From positions 434,001 through 498,000 of the forward strand of contig NZ_RAPY01000004.1 in the NCBI RefSeq assembly GCF_003610355.1: DNA of 64,000 bases, given 5' to 3'. Position 1 is the first letter of the stretch, and each line of letters begins with the position of its first letter. The notes under the pieces were generated by a model, which was not told the origin of the DNA, searched no databases, and was given only the letters and a program-made list of their open reading frames with translations. A program made the position numbers and the translations under genes. Shown here one piece after another: positions 17,982 through 26,565 of this stretch. This stretch comes from Sphingobacterium detergens. Lineage in GTDB: Bacteria; Bacteroidota; Bacteroidia; Sphingobacteriales; Sphingobacteriaceae.

Positions 17982-19154
17982 ATGATCTACAATTTTGATA
18001 AAATAATCGACCGTAGGGGGACTGATTCGGTAAAATGGAATCAACAGGACTACGCCGATTTAATTCCACTCTGGGTTGCTGATATGGATTTCCCTGCATC
18101 CAAAGAGATTATCGACGCGTTGACCACACGTGTTCAACATGGCATTTATGGCTATGCAAAAGTGCCGAATGCTTTTTATGAAGCGGTATCGGACTGGTCT
18201 AATCGTAAACATGGTTTTCATTTGCAGCGCGAGTGGATACTTCCGGTTTTAGGTGTGGTGCCGGCCTTGTCGGCAATTGTTGCAGCATTAACAGAAACGG
18301 GGGATAAAGTACTGATCCAAGAACCTGTATACCATTGCTTTTTTTCATCGATCGAACGTAATGGCTGCGAGGTGGTTTCCAACGACCTATTGTATAAAGA
18401 TGGGCAATATGTAATTGATTTTGTAGATTTTGAAACTAAGGCGAGTGATCCGAAGGTAAAGCTCTTTATCCTCTGCAGCCCACATAACCCAGCGGGTCGG
18501 GTCTGGACAAAAGCCGAGCTTGAACGCTTGGGGGAGATCTGTCTAAAGCACAATGTTCTTGTTATTTCGGATGAAATCCATTGTGATTTGGTTTTTGAAG
18601 GGCATCAGCATATTCCTTTTGGAACGATCAATCAAGCCTTTTTAGCGAATACAATCACTTGTATTGCCCCAAGCAAAACCTTTAATCTTGCAGGATTGCA
18701 AGTCGCTGCGGTCATCGTCGCCGATCCTATTTTAAATAAGAAGGTGCAGGATGCTTTTCTTGTCAATGAGATTGCGAGTATCAGTCCTTTTGCGATCACG
18801 GGTTTAATAGCCGCCTATCAACAGGGGGAGGATTGGCTGCAACAAGCGCTAGCCTATATTTATAATAATTATATTTATTTAAAAAGCTATATGGCGGAGC
18901 ATCTGCCGGCTTTAAAAATTATTCCGCTTGAGGGTACCTATTTGGTTTGGGTAGATTGTACTGCATTAAATATTTCCAGCCGAAAACTAGGACAAATACT
19001 ATTGAAAGAGGCCCATCTGCAGGTCAATGTCGGTGCCATGTACGGTAAGGGAAGTGATTCTTTTATCCGGTTGAATATCGCCTGTTCGAGGTCTATTTTA
19101 CAAGAGGGGTTAGCGAGGTTGAAACAGGTGTTGCTGAATTTGCCAAAAGAATAA
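17982..19154 (+). CDS. PatB/MalY-family PLP-dependent C-S lyase / aminotransferase
   Basis: This 390-residue fold-type I PLP enzyme has the opening typical of PatB and MalY (MIYNFDKIIDRRGTDSVKW) and PLWVADMDFPA. The PLP lysine is K232 in APSKTFNLAGLQ. The HNPAGRVWTKAEL and ISDEIHCDLVFEGHQHIPF motifs supply the cofactor-binding Asn and Asp. Family members cleave cystathionine or cysteine to pyruvate, ammonia and a thiol, and some are aminotransferases; substrate cannot be fixed from sequence. The gene is single, with a bidirectional terminator separating it from the convergent S46 peptidase gene. Confidence 0.9.
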   Translation: MIYNFDKIIDRRGTDSVKWNQQDYADLIPLWVADMDFPASKEIIDALTTRVQHGIYGYAKVPNAFYEAVSDWSNRKHGFHLQREWILPVLGVVPALSAIVAALTETGDKVLIQEPVYHCFFSSIERNGCEVVSNDLLYKDGQYVIDFVDFETKASDPKVKLFILCSPHNPAGRVWTKAELERLGEICLKHNVLVISDEIHCDLVFEGHQHIPFGTINQAFLANTITCIAPSKTFNLAGLQVAAVIVADPILNKKVQDAFLVNEIASISPFAITGLIAAYQQGEDWLQQALAYIYNNYIYLKSYMAEHLPALKIIPLEGTYLVWVDCTALNISSRKLGQILLKEAHLQVNVGAMYGKGSDSFIRLNIACSRSILQEGLARLKQVLLNLPKE

Positions 19155-19190
19155 CGAATTATTTAACATTATTGATTTACTCCAATATAA

Positions 19191-19225
19191 AAAAGCACCT
19201 GAACCAAACCGTTCAGGTGCTTTTT
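19191..19225. terminator. Bidirectional terminator between convergent genes
   Basis: AAAAGCACCTGAAC and GTTCAGGTGCTTTT are a perfect 14-bp inverted repeat with a 6-nt loop. A's on one side and T's on the other make it work for both the PatB-like gene (plus) and the S46 peptidase gene (minus). Confidence 0.9.
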
Positions 19226-19251
19226 AATGTATAAAATGCTTTTGGTAGCGA

Positions 19252-21414
19252 TTAGATACCCATTTCCTTTAAAATAAAATGAGCATTATCAATCTTATCA
19301 GCGACCCAAAGTACATAACGGATATCCACACCGATGGAGCGGCTATAGCTTTCGTTCCATGCAAAATCGTTGATTGTAGCATCATAGGCACGGTCAAAGT
19401 TTACACCGATCAACTCACCATTTGCATTCATGATCGGCGAACCTGAGTTGCCCCCTGTGGTGTCCATATCATACAATATATTGACAGGAACAGAGCCCAG
19501 GTCTTTCTTTAAATAGGGGCCAAAGTTCTTATTGAGATACGCCGTCTTGATTTCTTGCGGATAGTCGAAATCGGATAGACCAAGATTCCCTTTCTGAATA
19601 ATACCTTCAATGGTTGTGAATGGTTTCATATAGGTAGCGTCTGCAGGAGCATAACCTTTAATATGTCCATAAGTCAAACGCAAGGTGGAGTTAGCATCAG
19701 GAATAAAGTTTTTGGCCTGAAAGATTTCCTTGACAGCGACATAGTCACCCATCAGTTTATTCAACACACCTTCACGTCTTTTCTGCTCAGCGGCGAAGAT
19801 GACAATATCATTGTCCAGCTCATTTTGAAAACTTAATAGTTTATCATCAAATTGGCTTAATGCGTTTGCATTCGCCAAAACTGTATTTAAAATATAATTT
19901 TGATCTGCCAATTTACTGCTATTGATGAGCTGTGTAGCATAGGTATTGGCTGTTTCCCCATTCAATTGGAGTTTCTGAATTGATTCAAGTTGATTTTTAC
20001 CTTGGAAAGCAGCTGCATCGGCAAGCATCCTTCCGAAAATACGTTGGTCTGCCTGTTTGTTGTAGCTTTCGTAAGTTTCTTGAATACTTTTTTTAAGCTG
20101 TTCGACATTATAGTCGAATAACTGTTTTGCGGCATGTGAAGAGCGCTCTTTACCCATTGCTACTTTTAAGGTATTGAGATCGCGGGCAACTTTCAGTAAG
20201 CTGGTACTGTTATAAATATTGTTGATCCAAAGCTCTTTTAAGGCATCTTGATCACTGACTTGATAGTAAGCGGCAATATCGTTTAATAGATTGCCATATT
20301 TACCTTTAAGTTCGGGTTTACTCAGGATAAATGCTGCAAGCGCCTCATCTTCCTGCTTTTTTGTTGACAGGAGATCTATGCCGCGCAAGCCTTTGAGCTT
20401 ACCACGGTAGTTTTTAAGCACATTCGCGTTGCGTTTGATCCGTGTCGCCAAAGAGAGTGCAATATCCGTATTGTCTTTCCCAGCTTCCTCCATTTGTTTG
20501 TTCTGGAAATCATACAAATTGGAAACGTAAGGCAATAAATAGTCTTGTTGGTATTTGATATATTGTGCCGGACGATGTCTGAATGTCTTCCCTGGATAGC
20601 CTAGGATAAAGGTGAAATCATTTTCTTTTACACCATTTGGGTTGACTTTCAGGTGCTTTTTTGGTTGGTAGGGCACATTATCTTTTGAATAGGGAGCTGA
20701 TTTTCCATCTTTACCTACATAGGCCCGAAGGAAGGAATAGTCGCCCGTATGACGTGGCCATACCCAGTTGTCAGTCTCGCCACCAAATTCACCAATATTT
20801 TGACGTGGAATATAAACAAGACGCACATCTTCGATTGTTTTGTAGCGAAATAGGACATAGCTTTTGCCAATGAACATTTCGGATACTTCAGCTTTGATCG
20901 TAGGGTCTTCTTTTTCAGCCTGTTTAACAAGTTCTTCCTGTTTTCTTTTAATGGTATTGATGCGCTCGACAGGGTCACTGATATTGGCTACGGAATTTAA
21001 TATTTTAACAGACACATCTTCGTATGAATCTGTAATTCTGATCTTCAATCCTTTTGCTTCAATCTCTTGTTCCTGATTTTGCGCGACAAAGCCATTTTTA
21101 AGATAATTGTTGATGGCGGTACTGGCCAACTGAACTGCAGAAAAGGCACAGTGATGGTTGGTAATAATCAGACCACGGTTGGAGACGAATGATCCTGTAC
21201 ATCCACTGACTTGAACTAGGGCATCCACTAATCCAACTTGGCCGGGATTGTAGATATCCTTCTCACTGATCTTTAATCCGGCTTTCTTTAAACCCGCTCT
21301 ATTTAATTCGCTCAAGGGGTACATCCCTTCGTCTGGGTTCGCATTAGCGTATGGGATGTTCGTTGCGGATAATAATAGTGCTAGTGCAATTGTCGTATGA
21401 TGTATAAACTTCAT
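19252..21414 (-). CDS. S46 family dipeptidyl-peptidase, DPP11-like
   Basis: The protein is 720 residues long from the ATG at 21414, which gives a clean signal peptide; a TTG start six codons earlier is less likely. S46 enzymes are periplasmic serine exopeptidases that release dipeptides. The chymotrypsin-like halves are split by a large alpha-helical insertion (about 280-560). The N-terminal histidine is in TNHHCAF (H87/H88) and the nucleophile is S657 in TGGNSGSP. The residue 18 positions after that serine is arginine (NFDRAYD, R675), which matches Arg673 of Porphyromonas DPP11, the determinant for acidic P1 residues; DPP7 has glycine there. So Asp/Glu specificity is predicted. A TAnnTTTG box sits at 21447-21454. 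Confidence 0.93.
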   Translation of the reverse strand: MKFIHHTTIALALLLSATNIPYANANPDEGMYPLSELNRAGLKKAGLKISEKDIYNPGQVGLVDALVQVSGCTGSFVSNRGLIITNHHCAFSAVQLASTAINNYLKNGFVAQNQEQEIEAKGLKIRITDSYEDVSVKILNSVANISDPVERINTIKRKQEELVKQAEKEDPTIKAEVSEMFIGKSYVLFRYKTIEDVRLVYIPRQNIGEFGGETDNWVWPRHTGDYSFLRAYVGKDGKSAPYSKDNVPYQPKKHLKVNPNGVKENDFTFILGYPGKTFRHRPAQYIKYQQDYLLPYVSNLYDFQNKQMEEAGKDNTDIALSLATRIKRNANVLKNYRGKLKGLRGIDLLSTKKQEDEALAAFILSKPELKGKYGNLLNDIAAYYQVSDQDALKELWINNIYNSTSLLKVARDLNTLKVAMGKERSSHAAKQLFDYNVEQLKKSIQETYESYNKQADQRIFGRMLADAAAFQGKNQLESIQKLQLNGETANTYATQLINSSKLADQNYILNTVLANANALSQFDDKLLSFQNELDNDIVIFAAEQKRREGVLNKLMGDYVAVKEIFQAKNFIPDANSTLRLTYGHIKGYAPADATYMKPFTTIEGIIQKGNLGLSDFDYPQEIKTAYLNKNFGPYLKKDLGSVPVNILYDMDTTGGNSGSPIMNANGELIGVNFDRAYDATINDFAWNESYSRSIGVDIRYVLWVADKIDNAHFILKEMGI

Positions 21415-21446
21415 GGGATTTTTTAATATCAACTGTTATAAATCTC

Positions 21447-21454
21447 CAAATTTA
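21447..21454 (-). promoter_or_regulatory. -7 box (TAAATTTG) of the S46 peptidase gene
   Basis: Exact TAnnTTTG match on the minus strand, 33 bases before the ATG at 21414. Its position supports that start. No -33 element at the usual spacing was seen. Confidence 0.4.
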
Positions 21455-21615
21455 AGAAAAGCTTTTTGATGAATTCGACTTTTCGATCAACAATTGTCAT
21501 AATAGCTGGCTAATTCTCGCTTTTTGGCAAGGTATTTATTGTATAATATGATCGGGGAAGCAATGGTCGAGCCTTAAAATATTGTGTATTTGCCATCGTT
21601 TTGCAGGAGTATTCG

Positions 21616-21623
21616 TAATTTTG
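21616..21623 (+). promoter_or_regulatory. -7 box (TAATTTTG) of oxyR
   Basis: Exact TAnnTTTG match 19 bases before the ATG at 21642. A TTTG at 21589-21592 lies 23 bases upstream, slightly longer than usual. If used, transcription starts after the upstream ATG at 21582, which rules out the longer protein. Confidence 0.45.
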
Positions 21624-21641
21624 CGCTTTAAAGATTTTAAC

Positions 21642-22580
21642 ATGACCTTAATCCAATTGGAATATATCATTGCTGTTGATACCTATCGTAGTTTTGTTGC
21701 CGCAGCCGAAAAGTGTTTTGTGACACAGCCGACCTTAAGTATGCAGATCCAGAAACTGGAAGAGTCTTTGGGGGCTAAAATCTTTGACCGGAGCCGCCAG
21801 CCTGTTGTGCCTACTGAAATTGGGGAGAAGATTATACTTCAAGCAAGATCGGTACTGACAGAAAGCCGTAAGATCAATGAAATTGTACAGGACAAGAAGG
21901 GGGAAATCGAGGGGACGCTAAAAATCGGTGTTATCCCGACAATCGCGCCCTACTTATTGCCTAAGGTATTGATAACGTTTATGGAGAAGTATCCAAAATT
22001 GCAATTGCAGATCTGGGAATATACTACCGAACGTATTGTGCATGAGCTGAAGGTTGGGCTTTTGGATTGCGGTGTGCTATCGACTCCCTTAAATGATCAG
22101 GGTATACTGGAGTCTCCTCTGTTTTATGAAAATTTTGTCGCTTATATATCTGAAAATAGTCCCTTGTTTTCCAAGAAAGTGCTGAGTGGAGACGATATTG
22201 CCGATGATAAGCTCTGGTTGCTCAATGAAGGACATTGTATGCGTGGACAGGTACTTAATATTTGTCATCATAAGCATAATCAAGATCTTTCCGGACGTTT
22301 TGAGTATAATACCGGTAGTGTTGAAACACTCAAAAGAATGGTGGATATCAATGATGGTATCACAATCTTGCCGGAGCTTTCGATTTCAGATTATGTGGAT
22401 GAGCAGTTGGATAAGATCCGTTATTTCAAATCACCGGAACCAGTCCGCGAAATATCGTTGGTCACGACACAAAATTATGTCAAACGACATGCAATTCAGG
22501 CATTGGAAAAGGAAATATTAGCGGTTGTACCCGATAAATTTAAAACAAAAAAGAAAAAGGAAGTGTTGAGCTTTCAATAA
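21642..22580 (+). CDS. oxyR: OxyR-type LysR-family hydrogen peroxide sensor
   Basis: The protein has 312 residues from the ATG at 21642; a 20-codon longer version from 21582 is possible but lies upstream of the likely promoter. The N-terminal winged helix-turn-helix (residues 2-60, MTLIQLEYIIAVDTYRSF) is followed by the LysR effector domain. Both redox cysteines of OxyR are present in GHCMRGQVLNIC at C199 and C208, the same numbers and spacing as in E. coli. Peroxide should form this disulfide and switch on target genes. The ClC channel gene begins 6 bases downstream, so the two are cotranscribed. Likely targets elsewhere could include dps at 2.9 kb. Confidence 0.93.
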   Translation: MTLIQLEYIIAVDTYRSFVAAAEKCFVTQPTLSMQIQKLEESLGAKIFDRSRQPVVPTEIGEKIILQARSVLTESRKINEIVQDKKGEIEGTLKIGVIPTIAPYLLPKVLITFMEKYPKLQLQIWEYTTERIVHELKVGLLDCGVLSTPLNDQGILESPLFYENFVAYISENSPLFSKKVLSGDDIADDKLWLLNEGHCMRGQVLNICHHKHNQDLSGRFEYNTGSVETLKRMVDINDGITILPELSISDYVDEQLDKIRYFKSPEPVREISLVTTQNYVKRHAIQALEKEILAVVPDKFKTKKKKEVLSFQ

Positions 22581-22586
22581 GAAGAC

Positions 22587-24386
22587 ATGGCAAATCTCAG
22601 TGTACGTTTTTTTAAGAAGATAGATCAGATCAATCAATGGCGAATGAAAAAAGTTTCGAACAGAAACTTTATTATTCTCCTGGCGTTTTTAGTTGGAATT
22701 GTTGGTGGTCTGATGGCGTCTGTATTAAAAAGACTAACGCATTTTATTGCGGCGACGATCCAGGATGATATTGATTGGAAGGTTAAATATTCGGTTTATT
22801 TAATTTTCCCGTTGATCGGGATCTTACTGAGTGTGTTTTTTGTTCGGAAATTTCTGAAAGGAAAGAAGATGGAGCACGGTATCACCCCGATTATCTATGC
22901 CATCAGCCGAAAGGGAAGCCGATTGGACCCAAGTAATATCTATTCGCAGGTCGTCACTTCGGCGATTACGGTTGGATTTGGAGGTTCCTGTGGATTGGAG
23001 GCTCCCGTGGCATTGGGAGGATCGTCGATTGGTTCCAATATTGCCCGTTTTTTTGGTCTGCAATATAAAGAAGTCACCATGCTTTTGGCCTGTGGCGCGG
23101 CGGCAGGAATTTCGGGCGCATTTAATAGCCCTTTGGCGGGAATGATCTTTGCGATTGAGATATTGCTGCCGGAATTTTCCATTCCGGTTTTTATTCCACT
23201 TTTGATTTCTTCGGCCCTGGCGTCCGTTGTATCGCGGCTTTTGTACAGTGAACCGCTATTTAGTACGTTCAATTCGGATTGGCAGGTTTCTGCCTTGTTG
23301 TTTTATTTGTTATTGGCGGTATTGATTGGGCTGTATACTATCTATTTTGCCCGTGTATCCAGTTCGGTAGGAAAATGGTTTGCTAAAATAAAGAATCCCT
23401 ATAATAAAGTATGGGTAAGCGGAATATCCTTAGGGATTATGATTTTCGTATTTCCAGCACTTTATGGTGAAGGGTATATTACGATCCAGCAGATTCTCAA
23501 TGGACAATTTAACTCAATTGTAAAAAACAGCTTGTTTTCTGATTATAAAGATATGGGATTGGTGGTGTTGGGTTATACCATTTTGACCTTATTTGGTAAA
23601 TCTTTTGCTGCACTATTTACGTTGAATGGAGGCGGAAACGGCGGGGTATTTGGACCGAGTCTGGTGATGGGCGGTCTATTGGGCTTTGCCTTTTCCTATG
23701 GGGTCAATCTGACCGGAATTGCGGAGCTTAACGTCCCAAATTTTGTAGTTGCGGGTATGGCAGGCGCGCTGAGTGGTATTATGCATGCACCGTTGACGGG
23801 TATCTTCTTAATTGCAGAAGTCACAGGAGGTTATACCTTAATGGTACCCCTGATGTTGGTCTGTTCACTTTCCTATTTGATTAACCGCGCGGTATTGAAG
23901 CATTCGATCTATACAAAAGTATTAGCCGAATCAGGCGATCTCATTTCTTACGAAGATAAGGACCGCTCTGTCTTGAGCATGATGCGGATTAAGTATGTTC
24001 TGGAAACCAATTTTGTGATTTTGAGACCCGATGAAACGCCAAAAAGTAGGCAGTCGGATATTATCCACAGTAAACGTAATATCTTTCCGGTGGTGAGTTA
24101 TGAAGGTAAATTTATAGGGCTTCTCTATAGCGAATTTTTATTTTCGGTGCTGTTAGGGGAGGTCGAAGGGGGAGAGACTCCATTTGAAAAATTGGCACAG
24201 AAACCAAACGATACCGTGGGGATCAACGAGAACATGGAAATTGTAATGGCCAAGATGAACAAAGATGACACTTGGATATTACCGGTACTTGGGGATGAAA
24301 ATAAATATATGGGATTTGTGTCCAAGTCCAGCGTTTTTAATAAATATCGCGCATTACTTATCCGTCAGGGACATTATCTAGAGTAA
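22587..24386 (+). CDS. ClC-family chloride channel/transporter with C-terminal CBS-like domain
   Basis: The protein has 599 residues. Its membrane part (about 25-430) has the ClC landmarks: GGSCGLEAPVALGGSSIG with E138 as the external gating glutamate (GLEAP for the usual GREGP), FNSPLAGMIFAIEILLPEF, the NGGGNGGVFGPSLVMGG loop, and SGIMHAPLTGIFLIAEVTGGY. The retained glutamate suggests that gating, and possibly proton-coupled exchange, is kept. The last 150 residues resemble a CBS pair (YVLETNFVILRPDETPK; then DTVGINENMEIVMAKMNKDD). It follows oxyR by 6 bases, an unusual pairing that suggests peroxide-linked expression. The transported ion could be chloride or another small anion. Confidence 0.92.
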   Translation: MANLSVRFFKKIDQINQWRMKKVSNRNFIILLAFLVGIVGGLMASVLKRLTHFIAATIQDDIDWKVKYSVYLIFPLIGILLSVFFVRKFLKGKKMEHGITPIIYAISRKGSRLDPSNIYSQVVTSAITVGFGGSCGLEAPVALGGSSIGSNIARFFGLQYKEVTMLLACGAAAGISGAFNSPLAGMIFAIEILLPEFSIPVFIPLLISSALASVVSRLLYSEPLFSTFNSDWQVSALLFYLLLAVLIGLYTIYFARVSSSVGKWFAKIKNPYNKVWVSGISLGIMIFVFPALYGEGYITIQQILNGQFNSIVKNSLFSDYKDMGLVVLGYTILTLFGKSFAALFTLNGGGNGGVFGPSLVMGGLLGFAFSYGVNLTGIAELNVPNFVVAGMAGALSGIMHAPLTGIFLIAEVTGGYTLMVPLMLVCSLSYLINRAVLKHSIYTKVLAESGDLISYEDKDRSVLSMMRIKYVLETNFVILRPDETPKSRQSDIIHSKRNIFPVVSYEGKFIGLLYSEFLFSVLLGEVEGGETPFEKLAQKPNDTVGINENMEIVMAKMNKDDTWILPVLGDENKYMGFVSKSSVFNKYRALLIRQGHYLE

Positions 24387-24470
24387 ACAGATCAGGATTG
24401 GTGTAAACATAATCTGGAGTAACATCATGTTCTCGGATAGATGGTTGGTGGGAAATCGTTTATTGACCAG

Positions 24471-24512
24471 ATACTTACATGGACTTAAAGGTGGTAAAAT
24501 CCATGTAAGTAT
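24471..24512. terminator. Perfect 13-bp inverted repeat between convergent genes
   Basis: ATACTTACATGGA and TCCATGTAAGTAT are exact inverted arms with a 16-nt loop, in the gap between the ends of the ClC gene and the convergent ribE gene. There is no T-run on either strand. A T-less transcription stop for both genes is the simplest reading, but an operator or other element is possible. Confidence 0.45.
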
Positions 24513-24525
24513 AGTTTGGACTGAA

Positions 24526-25116
24526 TTAGCCACGCATGGCCATAATTTTTGTCACGTATTTTCCAATAATATCAAATTCAAGGTTGATTGTCGTACCTAC
24601 TTCAACCTGTTGAAGATTGGTATGTTCGAGTGTATAAGGAATGATTGCGACAGAAAACCGGTCATCGCGAGAATCCACCACTGTCAGACTAATACCATTA
24701 ACGGTAATGGATCCCTTTTCTACTGTAATATTCTGTTTGGAAGGATCGTATTGAAAGGTAAAAATAAAACTACCATTTTCATCGGTTTTCTGTATACAGG
24801 TTGCGGTCTGATCGACATGTCCTTGGACAATATGCCCATCAAATCTTCCACCGGCTAAGGTACAGCGTTCGATATTAACCAGGTCTCCAACTTTCAACTG
24901 TGCTAGATTCGTTTTCTGTAAGGTCTCATCAATCGCCGTTACTTTGTGCACCTGATCATCCAGCCCAACAACGGTCAGACATACACCATTGTGGCTTACG
25001 CTCTGATCTATTTTAAATTCATTGGAGATGGGGGAGCTCACATAAAAATGAATGTTGCTTTTTTCGTGTTCAATACGCTCGATTTTTCCTAAGGTTTCTA
25101 TGATTCCGGTAAACAT
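24526..25116 (-). CDS. ribE: Riboflavin synthase, alpha subunit
   Basis: This 196-residue protein is the trimeric dismutase that makes riboflavin from two molecules of 6,7-dimethyl-8-ribityllumazine. It opens with MFTGIIETLGKI, the family start, and contains two tandem lumazine-binding barrels (about 1-90 and 97-190), each with its own conserved block: SHNGVCLTVV in the first and GSITVNGISLTVV in the second, and the RFDGHIVQGHVD linker. It stands alone, without other rib genes. No FMN riboswitch was seen upstream; a TAnnTTTG box lies at 25139-25146. Confidence 0.96.
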   Translation of the reverse strand: MFTGIIETLGKIERIEHEKSNIHFYVSSPISNEFKIDQSVSHNGVCLTVVGLDDQVHKVTAIDETLQKTNLAQLKVGDLVNIERCTLAGGRFDGHIVQGHVDQTATCIQKTDENGSFIFTFQYDPSKQNITVEKGSITVNGISLTVVDSRDDRFSVAIIPYTLEHTNLQQVEVGTTINLEFDIIGKYVTKIMAMRG

Positions 25117-25138
25117 GAACTAAAATTTTTGATTCAAT

Positions 25139-25146
25139 CAAAGTTA
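25139..25146 (-). promoter_or_regulatory. -7 box (TAACTTTG) of ribE
   Basis: Exact TAnnTTTG match on the minus strand, 23 bases before the ribE ATG. No -33 TTTG at 19-21 nt spacing is present. Confidence 0.4.
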
Positions 25147-25393
25147 CTAAATAATCAAAGGAAACATGGTTTTTACCAACAAAATCGACGCATGAATGAC
25201 AGAATAATTTATGGTAAATATAATTCATGGAAGGGATAAATACTGTAATAGAATCTGCTTTGATATAGTATGCTAAAAAAAGAGCTTTTGAAAATAGCAA
25301 AAAGATTGTGTGTATATAGTACACTTACTATTCCTTTTGTCGTGGCTATGCCAAAACAAATTTATGGGAGTTGAAAAAAAATATTACAAAATT

Positions 25394-25424
25394 TTTGTTT
25401 ATATCATTTGAAGCATTATCTTTG
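25394..25424 (+). promoter_or_regulatory. Promoter of a candidate small RNA
   Basis: TTTG at 25394-25397 and TATCTTTG at 25417-25424 are exact -33 and -7 matches with exactly 19 nt between them, the best promoter in the window. No protein gene follows on this strand. Confidence 0.6.
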
Positions 25425-25429
25425 TCATA

Positions 25430-25508
25430 GGTTTAGGTTGATTGCCTCTTACAAAGAGGTATTTATAAAAGCTTAGCAGGTCGCCCGACCAAATGCTAAG
25501 CTTTTTTT
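25430..25508 (+). ncRNA. Candidate small RNA, about 80 nt
   Basis: The transcript would start a few bases after the -7 box at 25417-25424. It contains a 6-bp hairpin (CCTCTT/AAGAGG, 25445-25459) and ends in a strong terminator: AAAGCTTAGCA and TGCTAAGCTTT pair over 11 bp (25468-25478 with 25494-25504), capped by a GGTC/GACC stem and followed by a T-run to 25508. No open frame follows or is contained. It does not match any riboswitch or 6S-type RNA that I recognise. The hairpin may also end minus-strand transcripts from the sigma-factor gene. Confidence 0.55.
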
Positions 25509-25547
25509 ATTTTACAATAATATGCTGTTTTACAGTTGATTATATTT

Positions 25548-25702
25548 TCATTCCGCCCAATCATTTCCTTTTTCCTGAATTGTCTGTTTTTTTATTGATT
25601 CGTATTTTTTAATTAAGGTATCGATGAGCTTGCTACCTTGGGTTTATTTGCCTGAAAGAATCTTCGGTAGGTTTTGATAGCTGTTGCTGCTTGTGAAAGC
25701 AT
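25548..25702 (-). pseudogene. Possible small frameshifted gene
   Basis: An ATG at 25702 opens a 29-codon frame that stops at 25613. Its first 24 residues read MLSQAATAIKTYRRFFQANK and PKVA. In the next frame, from about 25645 to the stop at 25548, the sequence reads KLIDTLIKKYESIKKQTIQ and then EKGNDWAE. Joining the two with one base added near 25637 gives a smooth helical protein of about 51 residues. No family is recognised. It may be a decayed small gene, a sequencing error or chance. It lies just after the sigma-factor gene on the same strand. Confidence 0.3.
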
Positions 25703-25763
25703 GAAGCTTTTATTTTTTCTGTATCGCTATACGATATGCTGTTATCGGAACCGATTGATTTTT

Positions 25764-26357
25764 TTAGCTTTTGAAAATATGTAAAGCGGACATTGAGATT
25801 AGCAGAAGGTATTCGAAATTTTTGGATCTGAAGCGTTCTTTTAAAGCGAGGAGTGCCTTGGACCGCGCATAATAGACATTTGATGGGGTAGTATCTAGTA
25901 TCTTGCAGATTTCTTCAGTATCTAAATCCTCCAAAAAACTCATTTTACATATTTTAGCCTGCTGTTTTGGTAGTTTATTGATTTCGGCCAGTAATAATTC
26001 TGTTAGCTCTGTTCTAAATATTTTTTTCAGAATATCGTCCTCGGGTAGGGATAAATTCTGAAGGATATCCAATTCTTCGGTCTGCATTTTAAATCGGGCC
26101 GATCTTTTCATATCGATACAGGCATTCTTTGTGGCGATATACAAAAATGCTTTGAGGCTATCGTAATTGTCCACTTTCTGTCTGTGATTCCAGAGCTTGA
26201 CAAAGATATCCGACACAATTTCTTCAGCATCGGTTTTGCTGCGTAGATAGGAAAAGGCAAAATAACGTAGCGCATGGCCAAAATGGTCCATGAAAAAGCA
26301 CAATGCGCTTTCATTCCCCTCTTTTAATGCGTTAATATGCGACTCTAGTTGAAGCAT
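25764..26357 (-). CDS. ECF-type RNA polymerase sigma factor
   Basis: This 197-residue sigma-70 family protein has region 2 (about 10-80, with the FAFSYLRSKTDAEEIVSDIFVKLW block that binds core polymerase and the -10) and region 4 (about 125-185, LPKQQAKICKMSFLEDLDTEEI and a helix-turn-helix ending in YYARSKALLALK). It resembles the FecI-like sigma factors that pair with FecR and STN-type SusC receptors. The only FecR here is at 34.9-36.1 kb, at the other end of the sulfatase locus. A strong terminator separates this gene from the sulfatase operon, so it is expressed separately. Confidence 0.92.
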   Translation of the reverse strand: MLQLESHINALKEGNESALCFFMDHFGHALRYFAFSYLRSKTDAEEIVSDIFVKLWNHRQKVDNYDSLKAFLYIATKNACIDMKRSARFKMQTEELDILQNLSLPEDDILKKIFRTELTELLLAEINKLPKQQAKICKMSFLEDLDTEEICKILDTTPSNVYYARSKALLALKERFRSKNFEYLLLISMSALHIFKS

Positions 26358-26487
26358 GTTTGGTTATCAATATTTTTCTTTCATTGCCCTAAGATGGACA
26401 TAATGACCGATATCGTGGCCTTTGTTGTTGTTCAATAGGATATTTACGGGCAGCCTCCCAACATAGATACTAACAACGAAGTTACAT

Positions 26488-26536
26488 AAAAAAACTTGGG
26501 TTGTCGTGTTTTCAAACATGACAACCCAAGTTTTTT
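26488..26536. terminator. Terminator of the sulfatase operon
   Basis: Arms AAAAAACTTGGGTTGTC and GACAACCCAAGTTTTTT are perfect inverted repeats of 17 bp around a 14-nt loop. It follows the sulfatase stop codon on the minus strand by 30 bases and separates the operon from the sigma-factor gene. Confidence 0.9.
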
Positions 26537-26565
26537 AACGGAGAATAAATGAGATCCGGAGAAAT

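Noticed and set aside
21582..21641. 20-codon N-terminal extension of OxyR
   Set aside because: A promoter box at 21616-21623 lies within it. The protein from 21642 gives E. coli-like numbering of both redox cysteines.
25117..25330. FMN riboswitch upstream of ribE
   Set aside because: No conserved FMN element or leader structure was seen. The -7 box at 25139-25146 leaves a leader of under 25 nt, too short for one.
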